A stretch of DNA of 41,604 nt, taken from Ectothiorhodospiraceae bacterium. GTDB taxonomy: Bacteria; Pseudomonadota; Gammaproteobacteria; Nitrococcales; Aquisalimonadaceae. A program made the position numbers and the translations under genes. Below are positions 1 to 8,552 of this stretch, in pieces. Under the pieces are notes generated by a model. The model made no database searches. It saw nothing but the letters and a program-made list of their open reading frames with translations, and was not told the origin of the DNA. The DNA lies in the NCBI GenBank assembly GCA_020831845.1, contig JAFIFV010000076.1, positions 1 through 41,604 on the forward strand, written 5' to 3'. The stretch's first letter is position 1. Every line of letters begins with the position of its first letter.

Positions 1-330
1 GCCTTCGAAGCCGAGCGGCAGCACTGGATCGACACCGGCCAGGCCCACTACGAGGCCGACGCGGAGCCACCACCGCCGGAACCGGAAGGCGTGGACCTGG
101 CCGACGGCGAATCCGCCGTGGAAGGCCATGTGCACGGCAGCCTCTGGGCGCTGGACGTGAAGGTGGGCGATCAGGTGGAGCCGGGCCAGCAACTGCTGGT
201 GCTGGAGTCCATGAAAATGGAGATCCCGGTGCTCAGCGACACCGCCGGCACAGTGACGCGCGTGCTGTGCAAGGAAGGCGGGCAGATCACTCCGGGGCAG
301 GTGCTGCTGATCATCAAGGAGGTAGCGTGA
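1..330 (+). CDS. Urea carboxylase, C-terminal end (partial)
   Basis: The reading frame is open from the first base of the window and ends with TGA at 328-330, so only the last 109 residues of a larger protein are visible. The final ~75 residues form a biotinyl/lipoyl attachment domain with the biotinylation motif ESMKME; the lysine between the two methionines is the biotin site. A proline/glutamate-rich linker precedes it. The next gene is allophanate hydrolase, so the parent protein is most likely urea carboxylase, which uses ATP and bicarbonate to carboxylate urea to allophanate. From this fragment alone, another biotin-dependent carboxylase cannot be excluded; the assignment rests on the neighbour. 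Confidence 0.8.
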   Translation, partial: AFEAERQHWIDTGQAHYEADAEPPPPEPEGVDLADGESAVEGHVHGSLWALDVKVGDQVEPGQQLLVLESMKMEIPVLSDTAGTVTRVLCKEGGQITPGQVLLIIKEVA

Positions 331-348
331 TGATGCTGCCTACGTCCC

Positions 349-372
349 GGTCCTGCCAAGGTGGGCAGGACC
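349..372 (+). other. Perfect 9-bp hairpin between urea carboxylase and allophanate hydrolase
   Basis: GGTCCTGCC (349-357) and GGCAGGACC (364-372) are perfectly complementary around a 6-nt loop. There is no T-run after it, so it is not a classic intrinsic terminator. It could be an mRNA processing or stability element between the two urea genes, or partial attenuation. Confidence 0.5.
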
Positions 373-440
373 TCCGGCATGTACATCGCTACACCGGATC
401 CAGGCCTTCAAGCGAGAAACTCCGTCCCCGAGGATGAACA

Positions 441-2240
441 ATGACCATACGTACGATCACTGAACTGCTGGATGATTACCGCGCCGGGCGCACGAGCGTG
501 CGAGCCTTGCTGGGGGATGTGATGCGAACCGTCCGCGCCGGCGACGATCGCAATATCTGGATTACCACGCTGACCGACGAGCAGCTGGAACCATATCTGC
601 AGCGCCTGGAGCAGGCCGATCCGGCCAGCCTGCCGCTCTACGGTATCCCCTTCGCGATCAAGGACAACATCGACCTGGCTGATGTGCCCACCACGGCTGC
701 TTGTCCGGATTTCGCCTATACGCCCGAGGTGTCCGCCTTCGTGGTGCAGCAGTTGATCGAGGCCGGCGCCGTGCCCGTGGGCAAGACCAACCTGGATCAG
801 TTCGCCACCGGGCTGGTGGGCACGCGCTCACCGTACGGTGCCTGCGGTAATGCCTTCGATCCGGCCTATGTCTCCGGCGGTTCCAGCTCCGGCTCCGCGG
901 TAGCCGTGGCGCTGGGGCAGGTGGCCTTCTCCCTGGGTACGGACACGGCCGGCTCCGGCCGCGTGCCTGCGGCCTTCAACAATCTGGTGGGCGTGAAACC
1001 CACCCGTGGCATTCTCAGTGCCTCCGGCGTGGTGCCTGCCTGCCGCACGCTCGACACCATCTCGATCTTTGCCATGACCGTCGGCGACGCCCAGCAGGTA
1101 CTGGAGGCGGCCGCGAGCTACGATGTCGGGGATGCCTATGCCCGGCCGGATCAGGTGCCGGCGCTGGGCCATTGCAGCATTCCGGTCGAGGGTTTCCGGT
1201 TCGGCGTCCCGTTGCCGGAGCAACTGCAGTTCTTCGGTGACGACGGCGCAAAGCGCTTGTTCGAGTCCGCCGTGGAGCGGCTGGAGAGGTTGGGCGGAGA
1301 GCGGGTGGAACTGGATTTCGAACCGTTCCTGGAGACCGCCCGGCTGCTCTATGAAGGGCCCTGGGTGTCCGAGCGCTATACCGCCATCCGGCAGTTCATG
1401 GAGCAGAAGCCGGAGGCCCTGTTCCCGGTGACACGGCAGATCATCGGCGGTGGTGCCTCGCCGCTCGCCGCCGACGCCTTCGCCGCCCAGTACCGGCTGC
1501 AGGAATTGCGGCGTCAGTCGGAAGCGGTCTGGAATCACATGGACCTGATCGTTACTCCGTCCGCAGGGACCATCTACACCATCGAGCAGGTGAACGCCGA
1601 CCCGGTGCAACTGAACAGCAACCTGGGTTACTACACCAACTTCATGAACCTGCTGGATTTCAGCGCGCTGGCGGTACCGGCCGGGTTCCTGCCCAGCGGC
1701 CTGCCGTTCGGTGTCACGCTGTTTGCGCCGGCGTTCTACGACCAGGATCTGCTCGCCATCGGCGACCGGTTGCACCGCCATGGGCCCGATCGGCTGGCCG
1801 CGAGCACCCAGCCGCTGCCCCGTCAGCCCCTGGTGGAGGCCCGGCACGAGCACGTGATTCCGGTGGCGGTCTGCGGCGCGCACATGCGGGGTCTACCGCT
1901 GAACGGGCAGTTGACGGAGCGCAATGCCCGCTTTCTAGCCCGTACCCGTTCGGCGCCGGACTACCGCTTTTATGTCTTGCCCGGCGGTCCGCCAGAGCGG
2001 CCCGGCATGGTGCGGGTGAGCGATGACGGGGCAGCTGTCGAACTGGAAGTCTGGGCAGTACCTTCAGACCGTTTCGGGTCCTTCGTCGCCGGTATTCCCG
2101 CGCCGCTGGGTATCGGCAAGGTGCGACTTGAGAACGGCACCCACGTCTGCGGCTTTGTCTGCGAGGCGGAGGCCGTCGCCGGCGCCGAGGACATCACCGC
2201 GCTGGGTTCCTGGCGGGCCTACCTGTCCCGGGCGGGCTGA
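441..2240 (+). CDS. atzF: Allophanate hydrolase
   Basis: This 599-residue cytoplasmic enzyme hydrolyses allophanate to ammonia and CO2, the second step of the urea amidolyase pathway. The N-terminal ~450 residues are an amidase-signature domain: KDNID near residue 74 carries the catalytic lysine, GGSSSGS near 146-152 the bridging serine (about S148), and DTAGSGR near 168-174 the nucleophile (about S172). The C-terminal ~130 residues match the extra domain typical of AtzF/DUR1,2-type hydrolases. The ATG is preceded by GAGG at a normal distance. It lies 110 bp after the urea carboxylase end on the same strand, so the two probably form an operon. Its last 22 bases overlap the convergent rsmJ gene. 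Confidence 0.93.
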   Translation: MTIRTITELLDDYRAGRTSVRALLGDVMRTVRAGDDRNIWITTLTDEQLEPYLQRLEQADPASLPLYGIPFAIKDNIDLADVPTTAACPDFAYTPEVSAFVVQQLIEAGAVPVGKTNLDQFATGLVGTRSPYGACGNAFDPAYVSGGSSSGSAVAVALGQVAFSLGTDTAGSGRVPAAFNNLVGVKPTRGILSASGVVPACRTLDTISIFAMTVGDAQQVLEAAASYDVGDAYARPDQVPALGHCSIPVEGFRFGVPLPEQLQFFGDDGAKRLFESAVERLERLGGERVELDFEPFLETARLLYEGPWVSERYTAIRQFMEQKPEALFPVTRQIIGGGASPLAADAFAAQYRLQELRRQSEAVWNHMDLIVTPSAGTIYTIEQVNADPVQLNSNLGYYTNFMNLLDFSALAVPAGFLPSGLPFGVTLFAPAFYDQDLLAIGDRLHRHGPDRLAASTQPLPRQPLVEARHEHVIPVAVCGAHMRGLPLNGQLTERNARFLARTRSAPDYRFYVLPGGPPERPGMVRVSDDGAAVELEVWAVPSDRFGSFVAGIPAPLGIGKVRLENGTHVCGFVCEAEAVAGAEDITALGSWRAYLSRAG

Positions 2241-2989
2241 ATCAGATAGACATCGAAGCGGGTGCTCCGGCCGATGATCTGATGGCTGGGCGCCAGCCCC
2301 TGCAGGGCTGGCGCCTTCCGGGGGCGCTTCACAACCACGCGGTTGTGTGCCGTGGCCAGCGCCGCTTCCAGCAGGTCGGGCGGTTCGGGGTCCTCGCCCA
2401 GTAACTGCTGCAGCAACTGCATGTCCTTGCGGGATTTCGCCTTGCGGCCCTTTTCCGGATACATCGGATCCAGATAGACCACCTTGGGTCGTTCGTCCGC
2501 GTCGAGCGCCCGCATGAACGTGACCGAATCGGCGGAAACCAGGCGTAGGCGGCTGGCCATTCCTGCCGTCGCTGCCCGGGTTGCGGCACGAGCAAGCCCG
2601 TCCTCCAGCATGGCGGCCAGTACCGGCGAGCGTTCCACCAGCGTGACGCGGCAGCCGCGCCAGGCAAGCATGGCGCCGTCCCGGCCCAGCCCCGCCGTAG
2701 CGTCCAGCACGTCGGGGCGCTGGCCCCGGCGGGCGCCCACCGCGCGGATCAGCCCTTCGCTGGCCCCGCTGGCCTGGCGAAGTCGCTGGCTGGACACGAA
2801 GTCCACCATGATGCCGTCGCCGCGCGGCTGGCCGATGTCCCGAAGCTCCAGCCCCTCGGCGGTCAGCAGCAGCGCCAACCCCGGGGGGGCGTCTTCCTTG
2901 CTCCGTAATGGGAGCCGCAGCCGTATGGCCAGGGTTTCGGCGGCTGGTCGCAAAGCGTCGTGCTCGTACCGGACCGTGCAATCGCTCAC
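2219..2989 (-). CDS. rsmJ: 16S rRNA (guanine-1516-N2)-methyltransferase RsmJ
   Basis: RsmJ uses S-adenosylmethionine to methylate G1516 of 16S rRNA. The SAM-binding motif DATAGLGRDG is followed by VTLVERSP (acidic residue at the end of strand 2), the catalytic-type motif YLDPMYP, and VVVKRP near the end, all hallmarks of the family. The open frame continues upstream to 3175, but that would run into phaC. Family proteins begin about where GTG 2989 lies, giving 256 residues, close to the usual ~250. The Shine-Dalgarno before this GTG is weak, and TTG 2998 is an alternative. It is divergent from phaC, and its 3' end overlaps atzF tail-to-tail. Confidence 0.88.
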   Translation of the reverse strand: MSDCTVRYEHDALRPAAETLAIRLRLPLRSKEDAPPGLALLLTAEGLELRDIGQPRGDGIMVDFVSSQRLRQASGASEGLIRAVGARRGQRPDVLDATAGLGRDGAMLAWRGCRVTLVERSPVLAAMLEDGLARAATRAATAGMASRLRLVSADSVTFMRALDADERPKVVYLDPMYPEKGRKAKSRKDMQLLQQLLGEDPEPPDLLEAALATAHNRVVVKRPRKAPALQGLAPSHQIIGRSTRFDVYLIQPARDR

Positions 2990-3037
2990 AGAACTCAAGG
3001 GCGCCTCACGTGTGGACAGTGTCCCGGTTTGGCCGAA

Positions 3038-3066
3038 TTGGCGACTTTGTCGCGGTGCAGTATGCT
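3038..3066 (+). promoter_or_regulatory. Candidate sigma70 promoter of phaC
   Basis: TTGGCG (3038-3043) and TATGCT (3061-3066) are separated by exactly 17 bp, followed by a ~50-nt leader and the phaC ATG at 3121. Both hexamers match the consensus at four or more positions. It sits in the short divergent gap between rsmJ and phaC. Confidence 0.5.
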
Positions 3067-3120
3067 CAAGGGAAGCGCAGACACAATCTCCCCAACCGGC
3101 TGACCACCGAGGTGCGATGC

Positions 3121-4911
3121 ATGACGGACAAGCCGAGTACCGAAAACAAGATGGATCCCGAAGAATTTTCCGCAATCCTGTCCAAGATCACAGAGAAGAG
3201 TCAACGGCTGGTTCAGGACTTTGTCTCCCGCCAGCAGAACGCGGACGTCATCAGCATGGATGATGCCATGCACATGAGCGGAATGTTCCAGCAACTGGCA
3301 ACACGCATCATGTCCAACCCCATGCAACTGGCCCAGGCCCAGATCAATTTCTGGCAGGATTACATGAACCTGGTCAATCAGGCCACGCTGCGTTTCTGGG
3401 GGCACGAGACGACACCGGTGCGGGAGCCTGCCAAGGGGGACAAGCGCTTCCGTCACGAGGCCTGGGAAGAGAACCCGCTGTTCGATTTCATCAAGCAGTC
3501 CTATCTGCTGGCGGCCGATTACATCCACTCCTCGGTACGCAACGCCGAAGGCCTCGACGACAAGACCGCGCGCAAGGTGGACTTCTTCACCCGGCAGTTC
3601 ATCGACGCGTTATCGCCCACCAATTTCCTGGCCACCAATCCGGAAGTGCTGGAGCGCACCATGGAAACCGGCGGCGCCAACCTGCTGCGCGGTCTGGAGA
3701 AAATGCTGGAGGACCTGGAGGCGGGCGGTGGCAAGCTGCGCATCCGCATGACCGATCACAGCGCCTTCGAGGTGGGGAAGAACCTTGCTGTTTCCCCGGG
3801 CAAGGTCGTCTACCAGACCGACCTGATGCAACTGTTGCAGTACGCGCCGGCTACCGAGCAGGTCTACAAGCGGCCGCTACTCTTCGTTCCGCCCTGGATC
3901 AACAAGTACTACATCCTGGACCTGCAACAGGAGAATTCCCTGATCAAGTACATGGTGGAGCAGGGTCACACGGTGTTCGTGGTGTCCTGGAAGAATCCCA
4001 CCCGGGAGTATGCCGACAAGACCTTCGTCGATTACATGAAGGAGGGTCCGCTGGCGGCGCTGGACGCGGTGGAGCAGGCCACCGGGGAACGCGATGTGAA
4101 CTGCGTGGGTTACTGCCTTGGCGGCACGCTGATGGGGGCTACGCTGGCCTACATGGCCGAGAAGGGCGATGACCGCATCAAGAGCATCACCTATTTTACC
4201 GCCATGCTGGATTTCCATTTGCCGGGTGAGCTCGAGAACTTCATCGACGACGAGCAGCTGAAGATGCTCGAAAAGCGCATGGATTCCCAGGGCTACCTGG
4301 AAGGCGGCGCCATGGGGTCGACCATGAGTGCGTTGCGGGCGAATGACCTGATCTGGTCGTTCTTCATCAACAACTACCTCAAGGGCGAGGAGCCGTTCCC
4401 GTTCGATCTGCTGTACTGGAATCAGGACTGCACCAACATGCCGGCGAAGATGCACACTTTCTATCTTCGCAACATGTACCAGGAAAACCGGCTCAAGGAT
4501 CCGGGTGGCATCGAGATCGACGGCGTTCCCATCGATCTGAGCAAGGTGGAGATCCCCGCCTGTTTCGTGTCCGCCCAGGAAGACCATATCGCCCCCTGGC
4601 GCACGGTATATCGCGGCGTGCACCTGCATTCCGGGCCGGTCAAGTTCATACTCGGCGGTTCCGGTCATATTGCCGGCATCATCAACCCGCCGCACAAGAA
4701 CAAGTACTGGTTCTGGACCAGCACCAAGACCCCCAAGGACCCGGAACAGTGGTTGAAGCAGGCCAAGCAGACGGAGGGCTCCTGGTGGCCTGAATGGAAT
4801 CGCTGGCTGGTACGGCGTGCCGGAGCCAAGATGCCGGCACGCCAGCCCGGGGACGGAAAGCTGCGGCCGCTGATGGATGCGCCCGGAAGCTATGTCAAAG
4901 AAAAGGCCTGA
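3121..4911 (+). CDS. phaC: Class I poly(3-hydroxyalkanoate) synthase
   Basis: PhaC polymerises (R)-3-hydroxyacyl-CoA into polyhydroxyalkanoate storage granules. The 596-residue length fits class I enzymes. The N-terminal ~200 residues resemble the PhaC N-terminal domain (NFLATNPEVLERTMETGGAN), followed by an alpha/beta-hydrolase core. The lipase-like box YCLGG holds the nucleophile Cys332; the other triad members are Asp488 in AQEDH and His516 in GSGHIAG. The frame is open upstream to 2908, but ATG 3121 has GAGGTG just before it and a promoter candidate behind it, so it is preferred. No phaA, phaB, phaP or phaR lies nearby; substrate supply must come from elsewhere. Confidence 0.95.
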   Translation: MTDKPSTENKMDPEEFSAILSKITEKSQRLVQDFVSRQQNADVISMDDAMHMSGMFQQLATRIMSNPMQLAQAQINFWQDYMNLVNQATLRFWGHETTPVREPAKGDKRFRHEAWEENPLFDFIKQSYLLAADYIHSSVRNAEGLDDKTARKVDFFTRQFIDALSPTNFLATNPEVLERTMETGGANLLRGLEKMLEDLEAGGGKLRIRMTDHSAFEVGKNLAVSPGKVVYQTDLMQLLQYAPATEQVYKRPLLFVPPWINKYYILDLQQENSLIKYMVEQGHTVFVVSWKNPTREYADKTFVDYMKEGPLAALDAVEQATGERDVNCVGYCLGGTLMGATLAYMAEKGDDRIKSITYFTAMLDFHLPGELENFIDDEQLKMLEKRMDSQGYLEGGAMGSTMSALRANDLIWSFFINNYLKGEEPFPFDLLYWNQDCTNMPAKMHTFYLRNMYQENRLKDPGGIEIDGVPIDLSKVEIPACFVSAQEDHIAPWRTVYRGVHLHSGPVKFILGGSGHIAGIINPPHKNKYWFWTSTKTPKDPEQWLKQAKQTEGSWWPEWNRWLVRRAGAKMPARQPGDGKLRPLMDAPGSYVKEKA

Positions 4912-4921
4912 GTCCTGACCC

Positions 4922-5182
4922 ATGCCGAAGGCTGGAGATCGTGAGCAGTCGGTGACCTTCCGTCTGGCGATCTCCAGCGACACGTTCATACGCTATTATC
5001 AGGGCATGGCGCATAGCGTGCTGGTGACTGCGACCGATGGGCGTTCTGTCTCCTTTCCCGCCAGCCTGCTCCGGAAATTTGTGAACCATGACGGGGTACA
5101 GGGCCTGTTCCGCCTGTACTATGGGACCGATGGAAAAGTCCGGCGCCTGGAAAAGGTCGACCACGAACCTTCATCTGCATGA
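4922..5182 (+). CDS. DUF2835 family protein
   Basis: This 86-residue protein matches the small DUF2835 family of gammaproteobacteria. The characteristic core is visible: IRYYQG, VLVTATDGRSVSFPAS, LRKFV, and GLFRLYY followed by a short acidic tail. No biochemical function is known for the family. It begins 10 bp after phaC and may share its transcript. The N-terminal ~10 residues are not typical of the family; GTG 4952 would give a protein starting just before the conserved region. An 11-bp inverted repeat (4931-4941 with 4968-4978) spans this part of the gene. Confidence 0.8.
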   Translation: MPKAGDREQSVTFRLAISSDTFIRYYQGMAHSVLVTATDGRSVSFPASLLRKFVNHDGVQGLFRLYYGTDGKVRRLEKVDHEPSSA

Positions 5183-5275
5183 TGCGCCTGGCCGCCTGCG
5201 GATCGCCGTTGCGAGCAGGTGCGGTTTCGTTCCCGGCCGCCGCCGGGTCCCTGAGCAACAGTCCGGAAACTTTTG

Positions 5276-6100
5276 ATGAGTCCCCGTGATCTAGCGAAGC
5301 TGGATGCTCTGCCCACATTGCCCGCCACGGTTCAGAGGATCTTTCAGATCCTCAACGACAAGGACGCACCGCTGTCCGCCGTGGCCGAGGCGCTGGCGCA
5401 GGATCCGGGGACCACTGCGCGCGTCATCGGTGCCGCCAACTCGGCCTTTTTCATCAGTCATCAGGCGGTTTACTCGGTGGACGATGCCGCCGTGCGGCTG
5501 GGACTGAACCGCATTCGCATCCTGGCCACCTCCACCCTGTTGGCGAGCCGATTCCGGCCCGAGCGATGTCCGGCGTTCGATCAGAGCCGGTTCTGGCACC
5601 AGGCCATGAGTGTAGCGCTGTGTGCCAGCAAGCTGGCCAACTATGTGCCGTTGGAGACCCCGAGCGGCGCTGCCTACCTGGCCGGGTTGCTGCACAATAT
5701 CGGTATTCTGGTGAATGCCTATGCGTTCCCGGAGGCCATGAATCAGGCGCTGCTCACGTACGGTCAGCCCGACAACCAGCGCGCGCTGGGGGAACTGGAG
5801 CAGGATCTGCTCGGTTTCAATCACCTGGAGAGCGGCGCGGCGGTACTGCGTCGCTGGGATGTCCCCGAATCGGTCGTGGAAGCGGTTGGCCGCTGGGGGG
5901 ATCCTGCCGCCTCGCGGCTGGCGCCCCGGCTGTGCGGCCTGATCAAGGTCTGTCGTCAGTGGTACCAGTCCGACTACATGCAACCGCCGGAGTGCGAACT
6001 GATGCGGGTGCTGGGGGAGCGCAAGGCGGCGAACATTGCCAACAGCTGCCGGCGGGAAGACGAGCAGTTACTTGTGTTCGCGCAGAGCATCGCCGCCTGA
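5276..6100 (+). CDS. HDOD domain signalling protein
   Basis: A 274-residue single-domain HDOD protein. These are HD-fold regulators, usually without hydrolase activity, that occur in bacterial signal transduction linked to motility, cell cycle or stress. Typical features are LPTLPATVQRIFQIL at the start, LAQDPGTTARVIGAANSAF, the helix AVRLGLNRIR, and AGLLHNIGIL in place of the HD metal site (HN instead of HD, so catalysis is unlikely). No receiver, GGDEF or EAL domain is attached. TTG 5273 directly precedes ATG 5276; the ATG with GGA about 10 nt upstream is chosen. Confidence 0.85.
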   Translation: MSPRDLAKLDALPTLPATVQRIFQILNDKDAPLSAVAEALAQDPGTTARVIGAANSAFFISHQAVYSVDDAAVRLGLNRIRILATSTLLASRFRPERCPAFDQSRFWHQAMSVALCASKLANYVPLETPSGAAYLAGLLHNIGILVNAYAFPEAMNQALLTYGQPDNQRALGELEQDLLGFNHLESGAAVLRRWDVPESVVEAVGRWGDPAASRLAPRLCGLIKVCRQWYQSDYMQPPECELMRVLGERKAANIANSCRREDEQLLVFAQSIAA

Positions 6101-6112
6101 GTGCGGTTCGCC

Positions 6113-6355
6113 TCAGGCCCTGGTATCCACCAGGTTGCCAAGGGTTTCCAGGGTCTCGTCCACGCTGTTGATGACCTTGACCGACGCCTGGGCCAGCGTC
6201 CGGTTCTGGCTGGCCTCCACCAGGGCGGTGTTCAGATCTTCCTTGTCTTCCAGACCGGCGCCGATTCGGGCCACCGTGGAGGCACTGCGCTGCACGCCTT
6301 CCTCTGCCCTCTGGAAGGCCGTGATGGCAGGGTTGAAAGCGCTGTTGATGTCCAT
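6113..6355 (-). CDS. Small flagellar rod/hook C-terminal-like protein
   Basis: An 80-residue protein with no membrane segment. The second half (EASQNRTLAQASVKVINSVD followed by ETLETLGNLV) resembles the C-terminal coiled segment of flagellar rod/hook proteins such as FlgG and FlgE, where a conserved region with an Asn/Ala-rich helix ends in a Leu-rich stretch. The first half (DINSAFNPAITAFQRAEEG) resembles the matching N-terminal helix, as though both termini were joined without the central domain. Convergent with the HDOD gene, 12 bp apart. No other flagellar genes are in the window. The family resemblance is from pattern recognition only. Confidence 0.65.
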   Translation of the reverse strand: MDINSAFNPAITAFQRAEEGVQRSASTVARIGAGLEDKEDLNTALVEASQNRTLAQASVKVINSVDETLETLGNLVDTRA

Positions 6356-6430
6356 GGTTCACCATTGCGGACCGATTGCCCTCAGCATCGCACCCGGCGT
6401 GCGCGATGAACTGTGAGCCAGTTCACAGTT

Positions 6431-8341
6431 TCAGTTGCGGTTTTCCCGAGCAGCCGGCGCTGCCATGGACTCCTGTTCCGGTAGCACACGCAGGCGCTCG
6501 ATGATGGCTGCCTGGATGCCTTCCGGCGCCAGTCCCGCCTGGGCCAGCAGGCGATCGCGGCTACCGTGCGGCATGAAACGGTCGGGGAGCCCGATCTGCA
6601 GTAGCGGCACCTGTCGTCCCTCTTCGGCCAGCCATTCCGCGACGCCGCTGCCGGCGCCTCCCGCCACCGCGTTTTCCTCCACTGTGACCAGCAATCGGTG
6701 GTTCTCCGCTGCCCGGCGCAGCAGGTCCGTATCCAGGGGCTTTACGAAACGCATGTTCACCAGGGTGGCGTCCAGTTCCTCCGCCACGCCGGTGGCTGCC
6801 TCCACCATGCTGCCAAAGGCCAGGATGGCCACATCGCGACCGCTGCGACGGATTTCCGCCCGGCCGATCGGCAGGCTGTCGAGATCCGTGGCAGGTGCCA
6901 CACCCGGTCCGCCGCCGCGGGGGTAACGCACCGCGGAGGGGCCTTCCAGCTGCAGCCCTGTGCTGAGCATGCGCCGGCACTCGGCCTCATCCGCCGGTGC
7001 CATTACCACCATGCCGGGGATGCAGCGCAGGTAGCTGAGGTCGAAGCTGCCGGCATGCGTCGGACCGTCGGGCCCGACGATGCCTGCGCGGTCGATGGCG
7101 AACAGCACGGGCAGGCGCTGGATCGCCACGTCATGGATCAGTTGATCGTAGGCGCGCTGCAGGAAGGTGGAATAGATGGCCACCACTGGCCGGAGCCCGT
7201 CGCAGGCCATCCCCGCAGCCAGCGTCACCGCGTGCTGCTCTGCAATGGCGACGTCGAAATAGCGGTCCGGGAAGCGGCGGGCATATTCCACCATGCCGGA
7301 GCCTTCGCGCATCGCGGGCGTGATGCCCACCACCCGCGGGTCGGCCCCGGCGGCATCACAAAGCCATTGGCCGAACACCTGGCTGTAGGTGAGCGGCTTG
7401 GGCTTGCCGCTGGACGTCAGCCCCTGCGCCGGATCGAAGGGCGTCACGCCGTGATAGGCCACGGGGTCGGCCTCCGCCGGCTCGTAGCCCTTGCCCTTGC
7501 GGGTGATCACATGGAGCAGTTTGGGGCCTTTCCGCGCGCGCAGGTTGCGCAGCACAGGGACCAGCGAGGAAAGATCGTGGCCGTCGACGGGGCCGAAATA
7601 CTGGATATTCAGTTCCTCGAACAGCGTGCCCGGGAAGGCCAGCCCCTTCACGTGTTCTTCGAATCGTCGGGCAAACGCCTCCGCCGGCGGTACCCGGCTG
7701 AGCACCTTCTTGCCGCCTTCGCGCAGGCCCGAGTAGAGCCTGCCGGAGAGCAGCCGGGTCAGATGGCTGGACAGTGCGCCGACATTTGGGGAAATGGACA
7801 TCTCGTTGTCGTTCAGCACCACCAGCATGTCGGCACCCACATCGCCGGCATGGTTCAGGGCCTCGAAGGCCATGCCCGCGGTCATGGCGCCGTCACCGAT
7901 GATGGCGGCCACCTGGCGGCTTCTGCCGGTATGCCGGGCGGCCAGCGCCATGCCCAGCGCGGCGCTGATGGAGGTGCTGGAATGTCCGACGCCGAAGGTG
8001 TCGAACGGGCTTTCCTCGCGCTTGGTGAAGGGTGCCAGGCCGTTGTCCTGGCGGATGGTGTGCAGCTGGCTGGCGCGGCCGGTGAGAATCTTGTGCGGAT
8101 AGGTCTGATGGCCGACATCCCAGACCAGGCGGTCCTCCGGTGTCTGGAAGACGTAGTGTAGCGCCAGGGTCAGTTCCACGGTTCCCAGCCCCGCACCCAG
8201 ATGGCCGCCGCAGCCGGCAACGGTCTCCAGCAGGAAAGCGCGCAGTTCGCGGGCGATATCCGGCAGGCGGCTGGCCGGGAACAGGCGCAGGTCTTCCGGG
8301 GCGTCGATGGTGGAAAGCAGCGGGTAGTCGGACAGCGGCAT
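6431..8341 (-). CDS. dxs: 1-deoxy-D-xylulose-5-phosphate synthase
   Basis: Dxs condenses pyruvate and glyceraldehyde 3-phosphate with thiamine diphosphate to give 1-deoxyxylulose 5-phosphate, the entry point of the MEP isoprenoid pathway and a precursor of thiamine and pyridoxal. The 636-residue protein shows [14 protein letters not shown] and [16 protein letters not shown] near the N-terminus, the ThDP/Mg motif [18 protein letters not shown], and [15 protein letters not shown] of the transketolase pyrimidine domain, then a C-terminal transketolase domain. The frame is open back to 8470, but ATG 8341 has GGAG at a good distance upstream and matches the usual family start ([13 protein letters not shown]). 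ispA and xseB, often linked to dxs, are not in the window. Confidence 0.97.
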   Translation of the reverse strand: MPLSDYPLLSTIDAPEDLRLFPASRLPDIARELRAFLLETVAGCGGHLGAGLGTVELTLALHYVFQTPEDRLVWDVGHQTYPHKILTGRASQLHTIRQDNGLAPFTKREESPFDTFGVGHSSTSISAALGMALAARHTGRSRQVAAIIGDGAMTAGMAFEALNHAGDVGADMLVVLNDNEMSISPNVGALSSHLTRLLSGRLYSGLREGGKKVLSRVPPAEAFARRFEEHVKGLAFPGTLFEELNIQYFGPVDGHDLSSLVPVLRNLRARKGPKLLHVITRKGKGYEPAEADPVAYHGVTPFDPAQGLTSSGKPKPLTYSQVFGQWLCDAAGADPRVVGITPAMREGSGMVEYARRFPDRYFDVAIAEQHAVTLAAGMACDGLRPVVAIYSTFLQRAYDQLIHDVAIQRLPVLFAIDRAGIVGPDGPTHAGSFDLSYLRCIPGMVVMAPADEAECRRMLSTGLQLEGPSAVRYPRGGGPGVAPATDLDSLPIGRAEIRRSGRDVAILAFGSMVEAATGVAEELDATLVNMRFVKPLDTDLLRRAAENHRLLVTVEENAVAGGAGSGVAEWLAEEGRQVPLLQIGLPDRFMPHGSRDRLLAQAGLAPEGIQAAIIERLRVLPEQESMAAPAARENRN

Positions 8342-8518
8342 GGTCGGGGCTCCAGTAGGGGAGGCGCCGGCCGCGGCTCCCTTTCCGAGATCAACAGTAT
8401 GCACCAGGCATGGCGGCGATCGCGAACCGTCTCCGGGTTGCGCAGGCCGCCCGGAATCGCGTCGCTTCATTCAGACAGTGTCGCGGCGGAGTGGTTGCGT
8501 GACGGCACAGGAGCAGGG

Positions 8519-8543
8519 CGAACGCGGACGCTGCCCGCGTTCG
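8519..8543 (-). terminator. Stem-loop after yajO
   Basis: CGAACGCGG (8519-8527) and CCGCGTTCG (8535-8543) form a perfect 9-bp GC-rich stem with a 7-nt loop, starting 10 bp beyond the yajO stop. On the minus strand no T-run follows, so it may be a weak terminator or a 3'-end stabiliser between yajO and dxs. Confidence 0.4.
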
Positions 8544-8552
8544 CATCGCGGG

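Noticed and set aside
828..1883. Long minus-strand open frame opposite atzF (351 codons)
   Set aside because: Shadow of the strongly supported amidase gene in GC-rich DNA; composition rich in Arg, Gly, Gln and His with no domain.
3877..4989. Long minus-strand frame opposite phaC
   Set aside because: Antisense to a complete PHA synthase with an intact catalytic triad; no recognisable protein features.
6698..8161. 487-codon plus-strand frame opposite dxs
   Set aside because: Antisense shadow; the dxs reading frame shows all transketolase-family motifs.
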